DNA from: Moritella yayanosii
GTDB taxonomy: Bacteria; Pseudomonadota; Gammaproteobacteria; Enterobacterales; Moritellaceae
Length of the DNA: 64,000 nt
Assembly: GCF_900465055.1 (NCBI RefSeq)
Contig: NZ_LS483250.1
Location: forward strand, 62,001-126,000
Direction of reading: 5' to 3'
A program made the position numbers and the translations under genes. Of this stretch, positions 8,532-17,362 are shown one piece after another. The notes beneath the pieces were generated by a model. It was not told where the DNA came from. It saw only the letters and a program-made list of their open reading frames with translations, and ran no database searches. Each line of letters starts with the position of its first letter. The first letter of the stretch is position 1.

Positions 8532-9299
8532 CTACGAATAGAGTAATTTCAAACTCATCGCGATAGACATGGTGACCATTAATGGTTTAATGATTTTAAC
8601 GCCTTTTGATAATACTAAACGTGAGCCAAGTGTTGCCCCTAGCGCTTGGCCAACTAACATAATGCCCCCCAATGCCCAGAGTACCTTGCCACCTAATGCG
8701 AAAAACAAGAGTGACGCGATATTCGTCGCGAAGTTAAGTACCTTGGCGTGTGCCGTTGCTTTAGCCAATCCAAACCCAGCCAATGATACGAATGCCATGG
8801 CAAAAAAACTGCCAGTGCCTGGACCAAAGAACCCATCATACAAACCAATACCGAAAGCCGCCGTTACTGCAAATAGCGTTGGTGTCAGTAGTTGATGTTT
8901 ATCTTCATCGCCAATTTGTTTGGACAACAAAAAATAACCGCCGATGGCAAGAATAAGAAAAGGTAAGATCACTTCCAGTATACTTGGGTCAATCGATTGG
9001 ATCGCAATACTACCGAGTGCTGAGCCGACGAAAGTACAGGCGATGGCCAATTTCATTTTCTTCACATCGACCATGCCTTTACGAATAAAATAAAAACTGG
9101 CAAAGAAACTACCGCCACAGGCTTGCAGTTTGTTAGTTGCCAGGGCCGTTGCAGGAGGAAGACCCACCCATAATAATGCTGGAATAGTCAGTAGACCACC
9201 ACCGCCAGCGATAGAATCAATAAAACCAGCGACCACAGCCACTAAAAATAATAGCCCAACAATTTCTGCTGATAATTGTAACGACATATCCAAACCCAT
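8532..9299 (-). CDS. yfcA: TSUP (TauE/SafE) family membrane transporter, YfcA-like
   Basis: This 255-residue protein has about eight hydrophobic segments and the glycine-rich signature AGFIDSIAGGGGLLTIPAL near residues 24-42, followed by PPATALATNKLQ, typical of YfcA-type TSUP permeases. The second half repeats a similar pattern (GLYDGFFGPGTGSFF). Family members export or import small sulfur- or carbon-containing anions, but the substrate cannot be told from sequence. An AGGAG lies about 10 bases before the ATG at 9299. It is divergent from the LysR-type gene at 9452, which may control it. Confidence 0.86.
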   Translation of the reverse strand: MGLDMSLQLSAEIVGLLFLVAVVAGFIDSIAGGGGLLTIPALLWVGLPPATALATNKLQACGGSFFASFYFIRKGMVDVKKMKLAIACTFVGSALGSIAIQSIDPSILEVILPFLILAIGGYFLLSKQIGDEDKHQLLTPTLFAVTAAFGIGLYDGFFGPGTGSFFAMAFVSLAGFGLAKATAHAKVLNFATNIASLLFFALGGKVLWALGGIMLVGQALGATLGSRLVLSKGVKIIKPLMVTMSIAMSLKLLYS

Positions 9300-9451
9300 G
9301 ATGTTGTACTCCTGCGTGATTTTAATTGTAATATCTTGAAATAACCTGGGTATATAATCTTATTTGCACGATCAACGCAAAGGAGTTATCTTCTTTATAG
9401 TGTGAGATAAACTCACGCAGCGTGTGTCCGTTATTTTTGATGAGTATTGCT

Positions 9452-10336
9452 ATGTATCCTAATTTACCGCCATTAAATGCCATGCGTGCTTTTGAATCTG
9501 CTGCAAGAAATGTGAGTTTTACGCTAGCAGCCAAGGAATTATTTGTGACGCATGGCGCTGTGAGCAAACAGGTGAAGATATTAGAGCAATACCTTGGTGT
9601 GAGCCTATTCATTCGCCAGCATCGAAAGTTAGTCCTTACTGAAGAAGCCAAGCCTTATTTGCTCAAGGTGCAGAATGCGTTGCAAACAATTAATAGTGCC
9701 ACGCAAGAGCTCATATCCCAGCCACAATTGGCACAACGTATCGCCATTAATGTATTACCGAGTTTAACGATTAGTTGGTTAATCCCGAGTCTGGAAAGCT
9801 TTAAACTCAGCAATCCTAATTTATTTGTTGATTTATCAATTGGCGATTTTACAATTGATTTTACTCAACATCCGTATGACGTTGCGATACGCAGTGCGAA
9901 GACACCACCTCAAGGTTGCAATGTGATCAAGTTGATGGATGAAGATTTGTGCCTGGTGTGTTCGCCACAACTAGCCAAGCAGATGACATCACTGCATGAT
10001 ATCAACAAGATGACCTTACTTGAGCATACTTCGAGACCGGGTTTATGGCGTTATTGGGCAGATGATATTGGTATGGAATTAACCACAGGTAATAAGTTTG
10101 GTATGGAGCATTTTTATATGCTCAGTCAGGCTGCGGTAAGCAGTATGGGGGTGGCATTGATCCCGCGATTTTTTGTTGATCAGCAATTAGCCGATGGCAG
10201 CTTAGTGGTGCCATTTTCAGCCGGATTTGTCAGTCCATATAGTTATTATTTACTGACGCCTACGGCTAATCCATTACCGCTGAAAGTACAAACCTTCGTT
10301 GACTGGTTATTGCCTTTATTTGCACCGTATCGATAA
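9452..10336 (+). CDS. LysR-family transcriptional regulator, GcvA-like
   Basis: The N-terminus starts LPPLNAMRAFESAAR and continues as the winged helix-turn-helix of the LysR family (FTLAAKELFVTHGAVSKQVKILE), very close to the GcvA/AmpR subgroup. The remainder (about residues 90-290) is a periplasmic-binding-like effector domain. Three in-frame starts exist (GTG 9422, ATG 9440, ATG 9452). I chose 9452 because GATGAG lies about 7 bases upstream and the resulting N-terminus matches GcvA homologs. LysR regulators often control a divergent neighbour, which here is the TSUP transporter gene. The effector is unknown. Confidence 0.85.
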   Translation: MYPNLPPLNAMRAFESAARNVSFTLAAKELFVTHGAVSKQVKILEQYLGVSLFIRQHRKLVLTEEAKPYLLKVQNALQTINSATQELISQPQLAQRIAINVLPSLTISWLIPSLESFKLSNPNLFVDLSIGDFTIDFTQHPYDVAIRSAKTPPQGCNVIKLMDEDLCLVCSPQLAKQMTSLHDINKMTLLEHTSRPGLWRYWADDIGMELTTGNKFGMEHFYMLSQAAVSSMGVALIPRFFVDQQLADGSLVVPFSAGFVSPYSYYLLTPTANPLPLKVQTFVDWLLPLFAPYR

Positions 10337-10362
10337 TCATATTTGCGCGTGACTTAGTTATA

Positions 10363-11346
10363 TTAACGACGGATGATCTTTCGAGATACGACTTCAACAC
10401 CCGGTTGATTGCGGCCATTCACGGCATTTAACGCCATTTTAAGTGCGTGTTCGGCAATTAATTCAAATTGCTGCGGTAATGATTGAATTTTGCTGGGTAA
10501 AAAATCTAATAAACGGTTATCACCAAAAGTAGCCAGCTTGGTTGTTGCCATTAAACTTGGGTTGAGTATCAAGCAATCTAGTACGCCTTCAAACAGCGTA
10601 TACGAGGTGGCTAAGATGGCATCAGGAACAGTATCGTTATCTATCCATTGTTGCACTTGGGCTTGGCCTTGTTGTTGACTAAAGTGATCACCATAAGCGG
10701 TTAATTTTTTAACCGGGATACCATGCTGCTCAATCGCGGCTAAGAACCCTTGCTCACGCTCTTTCGATATACACAGGTCTGGTACTGCGCCAACTAAGCC
10801 GATAGAACAAATATCTTGTTGTAATAAGGCTTGGGTTAACTCATAAGCCCCGTCTAAGTCTTCGCTGATCACGCACGCAAAAATTTCATCATCCATGGCG
10901 CGATCTAATCCGATAACCGGCACACCATTGGCTTGAACAGTGCGGTAATAGCTGTGATCTGCAGGCAGGGCACTTGCCACTAATAACGCATCAATACGAC
11001 GACTTAATAAGGTTTCTGCGACTTTAATTTCGGTATCCACATCATCATCAGAGCAAGAAATAATGAGCTGGTATCCGGCTTTACGCGCATCACGTTCAAG
11101 TAATTTGGCTAATTTAGCATAACTGCTGTTTTCTAAATCGGGAATGATTAAACCAAGCGAACGATTACTGCCACCGCGTAATGATTGTGCGGCATGATCG
11201 GGGCGGTAATTATGTTCATTAACGACAGCCATTACTTTCTTTTGGGTTTTTTCACTAATGCGGTATTTACCGGCTTTCCCGTTGATCACATAACTGGCTG
11301 TGGTACGTGATACACCGGCTAGTTTGGCTATTTCATCTAATGTCAT
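10363..11346 (-). CDS. cra: Fructose repressor/activator Cra (FruR)
   Basis: A LacI-family regulator of 327 residues. The DNA-binding domain starts MTLDEIAKLAGVSRTTASYV and keeps the FruR-type extended hinge (KYRISEKTQ). A periplasmic-binding-like core for fructose phosphates follows. E. coli Cra is 334 residues and represses fruBKA while modulating central carbon genes. The gene is divergent from fruB. Two good Cra-like palindromes sit in the 308-base shared upstream region, supporting both control of fru and possible self-control. An AGGGATGA lies upstream of the ATG. Confidence 0.93.
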   Translation of the reverse strand: MTLDEIAKLAGVSRTTASYVINGKAGKYRISEKTQKKVMAVVNEHNYRPDHAAQSLRGGSNRSLGLIIPDLENSSYAKLAKLLERDARKAGYQLIISCSDDDVDTEIKVAETLLSRRIDALLVASALPADHSYYRTVQANGVPVIGLDRAMDDEIFACVISEDLDGAYELTQALLQQDICSIGLVGAVPDLCISKEREQGFLAAIEQHGIPVKKLTAYGDHFSQQQGQAQVQQWIDNDTVPDAILATSYTLFEGVLDCLILNPSLMATTKLATFGDNRLLDFLPSKIQSLPQQFELIAEHALKMALNAVNGRNQPGVEVVSRKIIRR

Positions 11347-11442
11347 GGTTGTTTCATCCCTAATCTGTGCGCTCGCTCATAGTTTCTGACATGATTTGTT
11401 ATTGAACAATTGTAATCAGCCCAGAAACACTTCAGTATATTA

Positions 11443-11458
11443 GCTGAAAGGTTTCAGC
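11443..11458. promoter_or_regulatory. Cra (FruR) operator-like palindrome 1
   Basis: GCTGAAAGGTTTCAGC is a perfect 7-bp inverted repeat around a central GG. It matches the Cra half-site pattern (TGAAA/TTTCA) and lies in the cra-fruB divergent region. A weaker CAGAAACACTTCAG is seen 21 bases upstream. Confidence 0.75.
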
Positions 11459-11511
11459 AATGCCATTTATAATCATTTTGTCATCACTGAAGCCTTTTTA
11501 ACGGCCTGGTT

Positions 11512-11527
11512 GCTGAAACGATTCAGC
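11512..11527. promoter_or_regulatory. Cra (FruR) operator-like palindrome 2
   Basis: GCTGAAACGATTCAGC is very close to the E. coli Cra consensus (TGAAACGNTTCA) and is the best match in the region. It lies about 125 bases before fruB and 69 bases from site 1, compatible with cooperative binding. Confidence 0.82.
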
Positions 11528-11654
11528 TGTCGTTTTTACGTATATTGAAAGCACAGAGTAAGTAAAAGAATAAATAAAGAGTAAGCAAATATTTAAACAA
11601 AGAGTAGTCGCACTATTACCGACGGTATTATTTACAGAAGTATGGAGAAAAGTT

Positions 11655-12770
11655 ATGTTGTCACTGTCTTCGAATGACATTCAGTTAAATCAATCGGCGC
11701 CGAGCAAACAGCACGCCATTAAAGCCCTTGCGCAAAGCTTGGCGAACAAAACATACGTTGAAGCAAGTTATGTCGACGGTATGTTAGCGCGTGAAGCGCA
11801 GCACTCTACGTACTTAGGTAATGGTATCGCCATCCCGCATGGCACCGTTGATACACGTGACTTAGTCAATAAAACCGGAGTGCAGTTACATCATTATCCA
11901 CAAGGTGTTGATTGGGGCGAGGGGCAAACTGTTTACCTCGCCATTGCGATCGCGGCTAAGTCAGATGAACATCTTGCTATTTTAAAGCAACTCACGCATG
12001 TGCTCAGTGCTGACGGCATCGAACAGCAACTACAGCAATGTGACAGTGCTGAATCGGTGATTACCTTGCTCGAAGGTAATCATCAGCAATCAGTCACACT
12101 ATTAACTACTGACCTAGTGCAACTTGCTTTCCCTGCGCAAGACCTATCGCAACTTATTGCCGTGGCTGCGGGGTTACTTAAGCATCACCACTGTATTGAT
12201 AATACCGGTGTCGCCGATGCGATTACATCACCTGCAACGTATCTTGGTCAGGGTTTATGGTTAGCGAAAACAACGAAGTCAGTAACCACTACTGCGATCT
12301 CATTTGTGACACCAGCACAGAAATTACAGCAAGGAAGTTTTGCCGTGGAAGGCATTATCATGCTGGCAAGTGCTAACCATTTACATCGAGATAATATGCA
12401 ATGCGTGATTGATTTGATTTATAAACAACAGGTCAGTCAATTGTTTGATGCGGATGCCGAGGCCATTATCCGTTTATTAACAGCAGTAAAACCGAGCGGC
12501 ATCACGGCCACATTCACTATCCATAACAGTCATGGCTTACATGCAAGACCAAGTGCAATACTGGTGAGCATCGCCAAGCAGTTTCAGGCCGATATTCAAG
12601 TTACCAATGCGGCGGGTAAATCAACCAATGCGAAAAGCTTAATGAAATTAATGTCTTTAGGCGTGCGTTGTGATGAAGCATTAACATTTACGGCGAATGG
12701 TGATGATGCGGAGCTAGCCCTAAAAGCCATAAGTGAAGGTATTGAAGCTGGATTAGGTGAAAGTAAATAA
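11655..12770 (+). CDS. fruB: Fructose PTS EIIA-HPr fusion protein (FPr)
   Basis: The 371-residue diphosphoryl transfer protein passes phosphate from enzyme I to the fructose permease. The N-terminal EIIA domain has its phosphorylated His at H62 (GIAIPHGT). A less conserved middle domain spans about residues 150-280. The C-terminal HPr domain has the active His at H296 (SHGLHARPS), and a conserved serine region ([11 protein letters not shown]) follows. Length agrees with E. coli FruB (376). It begins the fruBKA operon; the TAA stop overlaps the fruK ATG by one base. Control by Cra is likely from the operator-like sites upstream. Confidence 0.95.
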   Translation: MLSLSSNDIQLNQSAPSKQHAIKALAQSLANKTYVEASYVDGMLAREAQHSTYLGNGIAIPHGTVDTRDLVNKTGVQLHHYPQGVDWGEGQTVYLAIAIAAKSDEHLAILKQLTHVLSADGIEQQLQQCDSAESVITLLEGNHQQSVTLLTTDLVQLAFPAQDLSQLIAVAAGLLKHHHCIDNTGVADAITSPATYLGQGLWLAKTTKSVTTTAISFVTPAQKLQQGSFAVEGIIMLASANHLHRDNMQCVIDLIYKQQVSQLFDADAEAIIRLLTAVKPSGITATFTIHNSHGLHARPSAILVSIAKQFQADIQVTNAAGKSTNAKSLMKLMSLGVRCDEALTFTANGDDAELALKAISEGIEAGLGESK

Positions 12771-13717
12771 TGACCATGCAATTAGCAAAATTAAAAGTAG
12801 TCACGGTAACGTTAAACCCCGCATTAGATTTAACCGGGCATTTACACACGCTGACGAAAGGCGCGGTAAACCAAGTTCAACACTGCGTATTAGCGCCTGC
12901 GGGTAAAGGCGTGAATGTGGCTAAAGTACTGGCGGAACTTGGTGCCGAGGTGACTGCTACTGGTTTTTTAGGCATTGAAAATGAAGCTGCTTTTTGTCAG
13001 TTATTTGAACGTATTAAGGTCACAGATAGGTTTATCCGCGTACAAGGTGCCACGCGCATCAACGTTAAATTAGTCGAAGCCAGCAGCCAGGTCAGTGATA
13101 TTAATTTTCCGGGGGTGAGCGTCACGGCTGCCGCGATTGCGGAATTTGAAACCATGCTATTTAACCTATCCCTTGATCATGATGTATTTGTCATTGCGGG
13201 TAGTTTGCCTATTGGCGTGACACCTGAGCAATGTGCGCATTGGATCGCACAGTTACAGCAGGCAGGTAAGAAAGTATTTTTTGATAGCAGTAATGCCGCG
13301 CTGACTGCGGGTATTGCGGTTCAACCTTGGTTAATCAAACCGAACGATGAAGAATTGCTGCATTGGGCGAAAGGTGGCCCACTGGCCGATCAGTCTTTGG
13401 CAGAAATAGCTGAGCAGTTATCAAGTACAGGTATTGCCAACGTGGTGGTATCACTGGGTGCTGAAGGGGTGATGTGGTTAAACAAAGAGGGATGGTTACA
13501 GGCACAACCACCCACCATGGATGTGGTCAGTACTGTCGGCGCGGGTGATACTTTGGTCGCGGGTATGTGCTGGGGTCATCTCAATAACTGGGATAAAAAA
13601 CAAACATTAAGTTTTGCGACGGCGTTATCTGCATTAGCAGTAACACAAGTGGGTGTTGGCGTTAAAGATTTAAATGAAGTGATCACCTTGAGTGAACGCA
13701 TCACTATTTGCGAATAA
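12770..13717 (+). CDS. fruK: 1-phosphofructokinase
   Basis: A PfkB-family sugar kinase of 315 residues that phosphorylates fructose 1-phosphate to fructose 1,6-bisphosphate in the cytoplasm. It has the N-terminal substrate motif (TLNPALDLTG), the GKGVNVA motif and the C-terminal signature with the catalytic Asp (STVGAGDTLVAGM). The ATG at 12770 overlaps the fruB stop (TAATG), which implies translational coupling. An ATG at 12776 is an alternative. fruA follows after 13 bases. Confidence 0.95.
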   Translation: MTMQLAKLKVVTVTLNPALDLTGHLHTLTKGAVNQVQHCVLAPAGKGVNVAKVLAELGAEVTATGFLGIENEAAFCQLFERIKVTDRFIRVQGATRINVKLVEASSQVSDINFPGVSVTAAAIAEFETMLFNLSLDHDVFVIAGSLPIGVTPEQCAHWIAQLQQAGKKVFFDSSNAALTAGIAVQPWLIKPNDEELLHWAKGGPLADQSLAEIAEQLSSTGIANVVVSLGAEGVMWLNKEGWLQAQPPTMDVVSTVGAGDTLVAGMCWGHLNNWDKKQTLSFATALSALAVTQVGVGVKDLNEVITLSERITICE

Positions 13718-13730
13718 AGGGATATTAATA

Positions 13731-15476
13731 ATGAAAATTGCAATCGTAACGGCATGCCCAAGTGGCATCGCAAGCAGCCTCATCGCTGCAGGTTTATTAG
13801 AAAAAGCAGTAGCAGAATTAAATTGGCAAGCAGATATTGAGTGTCATTCATCTGTGGCGCCTGTGACGTCTTTAACACAGCAACAGATCGCAGCGGCGGA
13901 GTGTATTGTTATTGCCGCTAATGCTAATGTCAATGACGGCCGTTTTATGGGTAAAAAAGTCTATCGCTCAGCAGTTGATGCGGTATTTACGGATGCTAAA
14001 GATTATTTAGAGCAAGCGATTGAAAATGCGGTTGAGCTTGTTAGCAGTAATGAGTCAACAGTTGCAAGTGCAGATACGACTGTTGATGCCGCAACGAGCA
14101 GTAAAACGATTGTGGCGATCACGGCTTGTCCAACAGGCGTTGCCCATACCTTTATGGCTGCGGAAGCGTTAGAGCAAGAAGGTAAACGCTTAGGGCATAC
14201 CATTAAAGTCGAAACTCGCGGTTCTGTTGGCGCTAAAAATCAATTGAGTAGTGCTGAAATTGCCGCTGCGGATATTGTTATTATTGCTGCAGATATTGAT
14301 ATCGATTTAGCCCGTTTTGATGGTAAGAAAGTATATAAAACCAGTACCGGTTTAGCATTGAAGAAAACCACACAGACAATGGATAATGCCTTTAATGACG
14401 CGCAAGTTTATCATCATGGTAAAGCGGCGACAAACGAGCAAGCAAATACAGGCTTAACCGGCGCTTATAAACACTTGATGACAGGTGTTTCACACATGCT
14501 GCCGTTAGTCGTTGCGGGTGGTTTGGCTATCGCATTGTCATTTGTATTTGGTATCGAAGCATTTAAAGAAGAGGGCACATTAGCGGCCGCGTTAATGACG
14601 ATTGGTGGTGGTTCGGCCTTTGCGTTAATGATCCCGGTACTTGCGGGCTTTATTGCTTTCTCGATTGCGGATCGCCCAGGCCTTGCGCCTGGTTTGATTG
14701 GCGGTATGTTAGCAAGTTCAACTGGCGCGGGTTTCTTAGGTGGTATTGTGGCCGGTTTCCTGGCCGGTTATACCGCTAAGTTAATTGCCGAAAAAGTCCA
14801 GTTGCCACAATCAATGGAAGCATTGAAACCTATCTTAATTATTCCACTTCTAGCCTCATTGATCACTGGTCTAGTGATGATCTATGTGGTTGGTGGTCCG
14901 GTTTCTGCGGCAATGAATGCATTAACTGAATTCTTGAATAATATGGGCTCGGCGAACGCAGTATTGCTGGGTATCATTCTTGGCGGCATGATGTGTTTTG
15001 ACCTTGGTGGTCCCGTTAACAAAACCGCATATACCTTTGGTGTCGGTCTGTTAGCCTCGCAAACCTATGCGCCGATGGCTGCTGTTATGGCAGCGGGTAT
15101 GGTACCTGCGTTAGGTATGGGGCTGGCGACCTTCCTTGCGAAACGTAAATTCAACAATAGCGAACAAGAAGCCGGTAAAGCGTCATTCGTCTTAGGTTTA
15201 TGCTTTATCTCGGAAGGTGCAATTCCGTTTGCTGCGCGCGATCCAATGCGAGTGATCCCGAGCTGTATTGCTGGTGGCGCATTAACGGGCGCGTTATCTA
15301 TGCTGTTTGGCGCTGAATTAATGGCACCACATGGCGGTCTATTTGTACTGTTAATTCCCAATGCGATCACCCCTGTATGGATGTATTTAGTCGCGATTGT
15401 TGCGGGTACACTGGTGACGGGTATCAGCTATGCAGTACTTAAGAAGTCAGATAACACTGAGGCGGTGACAGCTTAA
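13731..15476 (+). CDS. fruA: Fructose PTS permease EIIB'BC
   Basis: The 581-residue inner-membrane permease imports fructose and phosphorylates it at C1. The order is a degenerate B' domain (residues 1-100), the active EIIB domain with phospho-Cys C133 (ITACPTGVAHTFMAAEAL), and a large EIIC membrane domain (about residues 240-575) with motifs such as IADRPGLAPGLIGGM and FISEGAIPFAARDP. Unusually, the B' domain keeps a complete Cys motif (VTACPSG, C9), which E. coli FruA lacks. I chose ATG 13731, preceded by AAAGGGA, over an upstream ATG at 13692 that lies inside fruK. A hairpin terminator follows. Confidence 0.95.
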   Translation: MKIAIVTACPSGIASSLIAAGLLEKAVAELNWQADIECHSSVAPVTSLTQQQIAAAECIVIAANANVNDGRFMGKKVYRSAVDAVFTDAKDYLEQAIENAVELVSSNESTVASADTTVDAATSSKTIVAITACPTGVAHTFMAAEALEQEGKRLGHTIKVETRGSVGAKNQLSSAEIAAADIVIIAADIDIDLARFDGKKVYKTSTGLALKKTTQTMDNAFNDAQVYHHGKAATNEQANTGLTGAYKHLMTGVSHMLPLVVAGGLAIALSFVFGIEAFKEEGTLAAALMTIGGGSAFALMIPVLAGFIAFSIADRPGLAPGLIGGMLASSTGAGFLGGIVAGFLAGYTAKLIAEKVQLPQSMEALKPILIIPLLASLITGLVMIYVVGGPVSAAMNALTEFLNNMGSANAVLLGIILGGMMCFDLGGPVNKTAYTFGVGLLASQTYAPMAAVMAAGMVPALGMGLATFLAKRKFNNSEQEAGKASFVLGLCFISEGAIPFAARDPMRVIPSCIAGGALTGALSMLFGAELMAPHGGLFVLLIPNAITPVWMYLVAIVAGTLVTGISYAVLKKSDNTEAVTA

Positions 15477-15499
15477 TTAATTTGCCGTGGTGTTAATTC

Positions 15500-15535
15500 A
15501 AAGCCAGTTGAAGTTAATGCTTGAGCTGGCTTTTT
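15500..15535 (+). terminator. Intrinsic terminator after fruA
   Basis: An 8-bp stem (AAAGCCAG, 15500-15507, paired with CTGGCTTT, 15526-15533) with an 18-base loop ends in a T run, 24 bases after the fruA stop. Confidence 0.7.
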
Positions 15536-15632
15536 GCATAAACGATAGAGACATATGATTTATCGGTAATAGCGGGTATATTAGTGACTACTGTTTACAT
15601 TCAGTATGAGCGCATTTTGACACGGAGCAAGT

Positions 15633-16046
15633 ATGCCATCACATTTACCCAAAAAGTTTAGTCACATTTTCTTAAAAATATTTAGTTATATCGAAGCTGT
15701 GTTGCTTGTTTTAATTACTATTGCAACAATTTTCGCGATGGCAAATGACTTTTTTCATGTTTATGAAGAACAAACGGTAAAATTAACGGATATCTTGTTA
15801 ATGTTTATCTACCTCGAAGTACTCGCCATGATCCAGCAATTTGTTGTTAACGGTAAGATCCCGGTTCGTTATCCTATCTATATCGCAATCATGGCAATTG
15901 CTCGTTATGTCACGTTAGGGATGAAAGAGCTACAGAGTGTGGATGTCGTTTGGTTATCGGTTGCGGCATTAGTATTAGCAATATCGACCGTTATTATCCG
16001 TGCAGGTCATTTCTATTGGCCTTACAAACCATTGAGTGACGATTAA
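15633..16046 (+). CDS. psiE: PsiE-family membrane protein
   Basis: The 137-residue protein has four hydrophobic segments. The central part (YLEVLAMIQQFVVNGKIPVRYPIYIAIMAIARY, read in pieces) is characteristic of the phosphate-starvation-inducible PsiE family. E. coli PsiE is 136 residues and of unknown molecular function. I looked for a Pho box in the 86 bases upstream and did not see a convincing one. The gene stands alone between the fru operon and a small lipoprotein gene. Confidence 0.86.
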   Translation: MPSHLPKKFSHIFLKIFSYIEAVLLVLITIATIFAMANDFFHVYEEQTVKLTDILLMFIYLEVLAMIQQFVVNGKIPVRYPIYIAIMAIARYVTLGMKELQSVDVVWLSVAALVLAISTVIIRAGHFYWPYKPLSDD

Positions 16047-16126
16047 TAGCTGTGTTTCTGTTGACCATTTATTGAATGCACTTGGTATTAGATATTGTGG
16101 TGTTGATGAAAAATAAGGATATATGA

Positions 16127-16435
16127 ATGCATAAAATAATCGCAATAGCATTATTTACAGGACTACTCACTGGTTGTGAAACATCATCTCAGGCTTATAA
16201 TATGGTGCAACAAGGTGCTGATGCTTTTTCGTGTACCGAAATCAGTAAAGCATTTTTGGCATATGAAGCGGATCGGCAGTCGGCATTGGCGTTAACTGTG
16301 CTAGCACCGCTGATTTCTGCAGATATAGGCACTATGACTCAAAGTGCAGCAACAACGACTGACACTTATTATGCCCAAGCTAAATCGAGTGCGAATATGG
16401 CGCTACTGTTGAAAGGTTGTACGCCTATTATGTAA
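16127..16435 (+). CDS. Small lipoprotein of unknown function
   Basis: The 102-residue product begins MHKIIAIALFTGLLTGCETS, a signal peptide with a lipobox (LLTGC) and Cys17. The mature part is helical and Ala/Ser/Thr-rich, with two further cysteines (near residues 36 and 98) that could form a disulfide. I recognise no domain. AAGGATAT lies upstream of the ATG. The gene ends 6 bases from the convergent RNase HI gene. Confidence 0.7.
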   Translation: MHKIIAIALFTGLLTGCETSSQAYNMVQQGADAFSCTEISKAFLAYEADRQSALALTVLAPLISADIGTMTQSAATTTDTYYAQAKSSANMALLLKGCTPIM

Positions 16436-16441
16436 GCGTTA

Positions 16442-17236
16442 CTAGCCTGATGGCATGGCTAGAATGTCGGCAACGTTAATACTGTTAGTATATTGCACCA
16501 ACTTAGGTTCTTGCTGGCTGCGTGCTAATACCGCCATACGGTCTGATAGCTCATTGCCTTCAATATTCGCATGACCTTTTACGTGATTAATAATTAAATT
16601 GGATTTTAATTGCTCATACAAACTAAAACATTGTTGAATAATGGCCAGATTTTTAATTTCTTCATTCTTACCACGTTTCCAACCTTTATTTTTCCAACCT
16701 TTTGCCCACTTAGTGATGCAATCAATAGAGTATCTAGAGTCCGATAGCACTTGCACCGTTTTACCTTGTTCTATGTGAGAGGCTGCAAAGCGGAAGGCGA
16801 CTAATAACCCATTTAATTCTGCTGAATTGTTGGTCCCGTTCGCTTCGTATAAGCCGTACCATAATTGTGCCAGTTTATCTTTTTCATAAACGGCCATGCC
16901 TGTACCCGATTTACCCGGATTAGGAGAACAAGCACCATCACAATAAATGTTGAGATCGGCAACTTGTGGTGGTGTCGATAGAATTGACTTAGATGCACCT
17001 GCAGGACGTGTTGCTTTAGGTTTAACACCTGAACCAGTTGGACCTTCTTTTGCTAATGAGCGTTTCATTAATGCGCGAGTATAGGTTGAGGCGAATGCTT
17101 GGTTAGCTTCTTCTTTTGATGGGAACCCCATATATTGCGCATCACTGCGGCCATCAATCTGTGCTTTAGTTTCAGACCAGTTATCAAATACCCCAGTCTT
17201 CACACCGTTCCATACTACGTAATGTTTTTTACTCAT
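16442..17236 (-). CDS. Ribonuclease HI with N-terminal viroplasmin-like RNA/DNA-hybrid-binding domain
   Basis: At 264 residues it is much longer than E. coli RnhA (155). Residues 1-55 (KHYVVWNGVKTGVF... GFPSKEEANQAF) form the small domain, also found in caulimovirus viroplasmin and eukaryotic RNase H1, that binds RNA/DNA hybrids. After a linker, about residues 95-245 are RNase HI with the acidic residues in place: D in IYCDGAC, E in NNSAELNG, D in LSDSRYSI and D in ELSDRMA. It should cleave RNA in hybrids such as R-loops and Okazaki primers. It is probably transcribed alone. Confidence 0.92.
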   Translation of the reverse strand: MSKKHYVVWNGVKTGVFDNWSETKAQIDGRSDAQYMGFPSKEEANQAFASTYTRALMKRSLAKEGPTGSGVKPKATRPAGASKSILSTPPQVADLNIYCDGACSPNPGKSGTGMAVYEKDKLAQLWYGLYEANGTNNSAELNGLLVAFRFAASHIEQGKTVQVLSDSRYSIDCITKWAKGWKNKGWKRGKNEEIKNLAIIQQCFSLYEQLKSNLIINHVKGHANIEGNELSDRMAVLARSQQEPKLVQYTNSINVADILAMPSG

Positions 17237-17289
17237 AACTTAATTTAATACTCTTAAAGTTTAATGATTAAATCATAAATGTGTTACCT

Positions 17290-17319
17290 ACAAAACACCA
17301 ATGATAACCAGTGTCTTGT
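17290..17319 (-). terminator. Weak hairpin downstream of the alpha/beta hydrolase gene
   Basis: ACAAAACAC (17290-17298) pairs with GTGTCTTGT (17311-17319) with one mismatch. Read on the minus strand it lies about 45 bases after the hydrolase stop. There is no good U tract, so a terminator role is uncertain. Confidence 0.3.
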
Positions 17320-17362
17320 ACATAAATCAGGCGCTATACTGTTATATCGCGGTAAACAGCCG

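Noticed and set aside
15546-15632. Pho box before psiE
   Set aside because: No pair of CTGTCAT-like repeats with 4-base spacing is visible.
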